The translations under genes were made by a program, and so were the position numbers. From Erythrobacter sp. NAP1 (lineage in GTDB: Bacteria > Pseudomonadota > Alphaproteobacteria > Sphingomonadales > Sphingomonadaceae), in contig NZ_CH672390.1 in assembly GCF_000152865.1 (NCBI RefSeq), positions 806,001-870,000 on the forward strand: a stretch of 64,000 nucleotides of DNA, in the 5' to 3' direction. Below the pieces are notes generated by a model. The model made no database searches and was not told where the DNA came from. It saw only the letters and a list, made by a program, of their open reading frames with translations. Positions 62,332 through 64,000 of this stretch are shown piece by piece (within the stretch, counting starts at the first letter, position 1; every line of letters begins with the position of its first letter).

Positions 62332-63125
62332 TGTCGCTCGGTTTCTCCGTCAATTCGCTTCTTCCGCGAGCGCGCGGGGGAGGGCAGCTACGGATGGGTC
62401 TGGTTCGCCTCGCTGAGGAAGAGTGGCTTCAGCCCGATCCGGACCTTGAAGCGAGGCGTAAAGCTTTCGCCGATTGGCCCGAAGGCATGCAACTGACACC
62501 TCAGGTCGACGAGCCAGGGCGCGAACTTGCTGCTCTAGTTGGTCTCAACGGAAGTCTTCCTGAAGCCGCAATGGGGTCACATGAAGACATGTGCCTCCTG
62601 ACCAAGCGCGAGGGCGAAGATCAGTATCGCTTGATCGGCGCTGCGGTTGCTTGGCCCTCAGACTGGCACCCCAAAGACAAGATCGGCCTTCCTTTGCGTG
62701 CGCTTCACGCGCCGATCGCCGGGTATGAGGAGCAACTCGCGACTGGGGTCGATCGTTTCATGGAGACGCTCAAACCCGGCGCAATCTATGGCCGCTGCAA
62801 CTGGTTCATTGCGGCAACCGGCGACAAGCAATGGATTGAGGCGCGCCCTGCGGCTGAGGCGTTTGCGCATGTCACGCCAGAAAATGCAGGCGAAACCCTG
62901 TTCGTGCGTTCTGAGCGACAAACACTGCGAAGGCTCCCCCGAACAGGCGCAATTCTGTTCACGATCGGCATCTATGTTGAACCGCTGGCAGCGCTTTCGA
63001 CTGAGAACCTCGAGCGGCTGGCTGAGGCGACGCAAAGCCTCGTTGCGGGCGAGGGCGACAGGCGCGGCGCTCCCGCCTACGCTGATGCCTTGATTCAATG
63101 CGCCGCCCGGATCGCGCAAAGCTGA
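62332..63125 (+). CDS. DUF3445 (haem-dependent oxidative N-demethylase-like) protein
   Basis: A 264-residue cytoplasmic protein. MGLVRLAEEEWLQPDPDL near the N-terminus, PEAAMGSHEDMCLL and the C-terminal LRRLPRTGAILFTIGIYVEPL match DUF3445, a family that includes a haem-dependent oxidative N-demethylase subunit. Partner subunits of that enzyme are not visible here, so activity is uncertain. The ATG at 62332 is 5 bases after bioB. Confidence 0.75.
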
Positions 63126-63140
63126 TCACTGCGCCGCTTA

Positions 63141-63163
63141 GAACCGCTCGTTTGAGAGCGTTC
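63141..63163 (+). terminator. Hairpin after the DUF3445 gene
   Basis: GAACCGCTC at 63141-63149 and GAGCGTTC at 63156-63163 pair with one bulged C around a 6-base loop. It separates the bioB-DUF3445 run from the secreted protein gene at 63280. No T-run. Confidence 0.4.
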
Positions 63164-63279
63164 AGCAGCCTCTAAAGATTGACGCTTTCCTACAAGTTCA
63201 TGCCTTTTGTTGGCCTTTTTTCGGGATTAGCCTCGTCAGCCGGGTCGCATGGATTGGGATCGATTGGGGGAAAACAATC

Positions 63280-63723
63280 ATGCGTATTTTACTGGCGGCT
63301 GCTGCCGCTCTTGCCGTTCCGTTTGCAGCCACGCCTGCGATGGCCGAGGCACACATGGATGCGGCTGAACCGGAACTTGCGAAGAAGGACTGGTACAGCG
63401 TCGTCTTCTTCAAGTTTCATCCCGGCAAGATGCAGGAAGCGATGAAGCTGATCGAGGCTTTCGTGAAAGTCGATGAAGCGCTTGGCCGCGATGGTCCGAT
63501 GGCGCTGCACATGGACACAGGCGAATGGGACATGGTCGTCGCCTTCAAGATGGAAGACGGCATCGCTTCGATGGGATGGGAAAACAATCCACGCAACGAG
63601 GAATGGAACGCCGAGCTCGCGCGTCAGTTGGGCGGCGAGGAAGCGGTTGCCGCCCACTGGGCCAAGTACATGGCCACGGTCGACCGCTCGCAGAACCATA
63701 TCGGTCACATCGACCTCGACTGA
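63280..63723 (+). CDS. Small secreted protein of unknown function
   Basis: A 147-residue exported protein. The signal peptide ends near PAMAEA. The mature part is rich in lysine and glutamate helices with YSVVFFKFHPGKMQEAMKLIEAF, a pattern reminiscent of dimeric alpha+beta barrel (Dabb) proteins, and a later MVVAFKMEDGIASMGW. No catalytic motif recognised. GGGGGAAAAC precedes the ATG. It lies between the bioB run and pccA. Confidence 0.6.
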   Translation: MRILLAAAAALAVPFAATPAMAEAHMDAAEPELAKKDWYSVVFFKFHPGKMQEAMKLIEAFVKVDEALGRDGPMALHMDTGEWDMVVAFKMEDGIASMGWENNPRNEEWNAELARQLGGEEAVAAHWAKYMATVDRSQNHIGHIDLD

Positions 63724-63819
63724 CGCAGCGACACCGACCTTACCCACACAAGGCAGGTTGATACGGGCCTTCGGGAGCGGCATAGGCGTTGCAACGCTTT
63801 ACCGCCCACGGAGGCCCGT

Positions 63820-64000
63820 TTGTTTTCGAAGATTCTGATTGCCAATCGCGGCGAGATCGCCTGCCGCGTCATTCAGACCGCTCGCAAGATGGGGATCGCA
63901 ACCGTCGCGGTGTACTCCGATGCGGACCGCAACGCGCCGTTTGTGCGCATGGCGGATGAGGCGGTGCATATCGGACCTTCTCCAGCGGCCGAGAGCTATC
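63820..64000 (+). CDS. pccA: Propionyl-CoA carboxylase alpha subunit, N-terminal part (cut by window edge)
   Basis: Only the first 60 residues are visible. [20 protein letters not shown] and [15 protein letters not shown] are the start of a biotin carboxylase domain. The TTG at 63820 is supported by GGAGG at 63810-63814, five bases upstream. Together with pccB at 55005 it would form propionyl-CoA carboxylase; acetyl-CoA or methylcrotonyl-CoA carboxylase is possible, but the mutase and epimerase favour propionyl-CoA. Confidence 0.85.
   Translation, partial: MFSKILIANRGEIACRVIQTARKMGIATVAVYSDADRNAPFVRMADEAVHIGPSPAAESY

Overview
The window looks like chromosomal DNA of a GC-rich aerobic alphaproteobacterium, most likely a sphingomonad of the Erythrobacteraceae (Erythrobacter/Altererythrobacter type). 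This is inferred from C4-pathway 5-aminolevulinate synthase, a btaA/btaB betaine-lipid pair, carboxyspermidine-type polyamine synthesis, and predicted proteins that read like sphingomonad homologues. Base composition is even. I see no insertion sequence, integrase, CRISPR array, tRNA or rRNA. The window is cut inside a DUF2891 gene at the left edge and inside pccA at the right edge.

Layout. 1-1723: DUF2891 fragment and a secreted M24 peptidase. 2008-12264: five co-directional genes for exported DUF11-type proteins, including a 1746-residue protein with an apparent C-terminal outer-membrane barrel; this is the least explained part of the window. 12333-18738: trehalose module (otsB, GH15 hydrolase, otsA), a response regulator, a tyrosine phosphatase and trxB. 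18760-22677, minus strand: two MAPEG proteins, btaB-btaA with a candidate PhoB box, and a threonine dehydratase-like enzyme. 22921-29776: spermidine synthesis (carboxynorspermidine dehydrogenase-like enzyme, nspC, ornithine decarboxylase) interleaved with an unknown membrane protein, a macro-domain protein, DUF3137 and LemA. 29787-36310, mostly minus strand: MerC, nitroreductase, TauD-type dioxygenase, a two-motif aspartyl protease, hemA and murI. 36434-46686: plsY, dprA, topA, a small protein, a response regulator that appears to start at ATT, a TonB-C-like protein, the era-rnc-lepB operon and pgi. 47012-54940: a second TonB-C-like protein, an RhlE-type helicase, a SIR2-like protein, glutathione reductase, two oxidoreductases and a DUF2975/XRE pair. 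55005-64000: the propionyl-CoA to succinyl-CoA island (pccB, mce, mutase, pccA) with bioB.

How genes work together. PccA/PccB carboxylate propionyl-CoA, the epimerase and the B12 mutase convert the product to succinyl-CoA, and BioB makes the biotin needed by PccA. Ornithine decarboxylase makes putrescine, which the dehydrogenase and NspC convert to spermidine through a carboxylated intermediate. BtaA and BtaB replace phospholipids with betaine lipid, probably under phosphate control. LepB, Rnc and Era form a translationally coupled operon. The DUF11 cluster may encode a calcium-stabilised surface structure carried by a large barrel protein, which is the best candidate here for an undescribed system.
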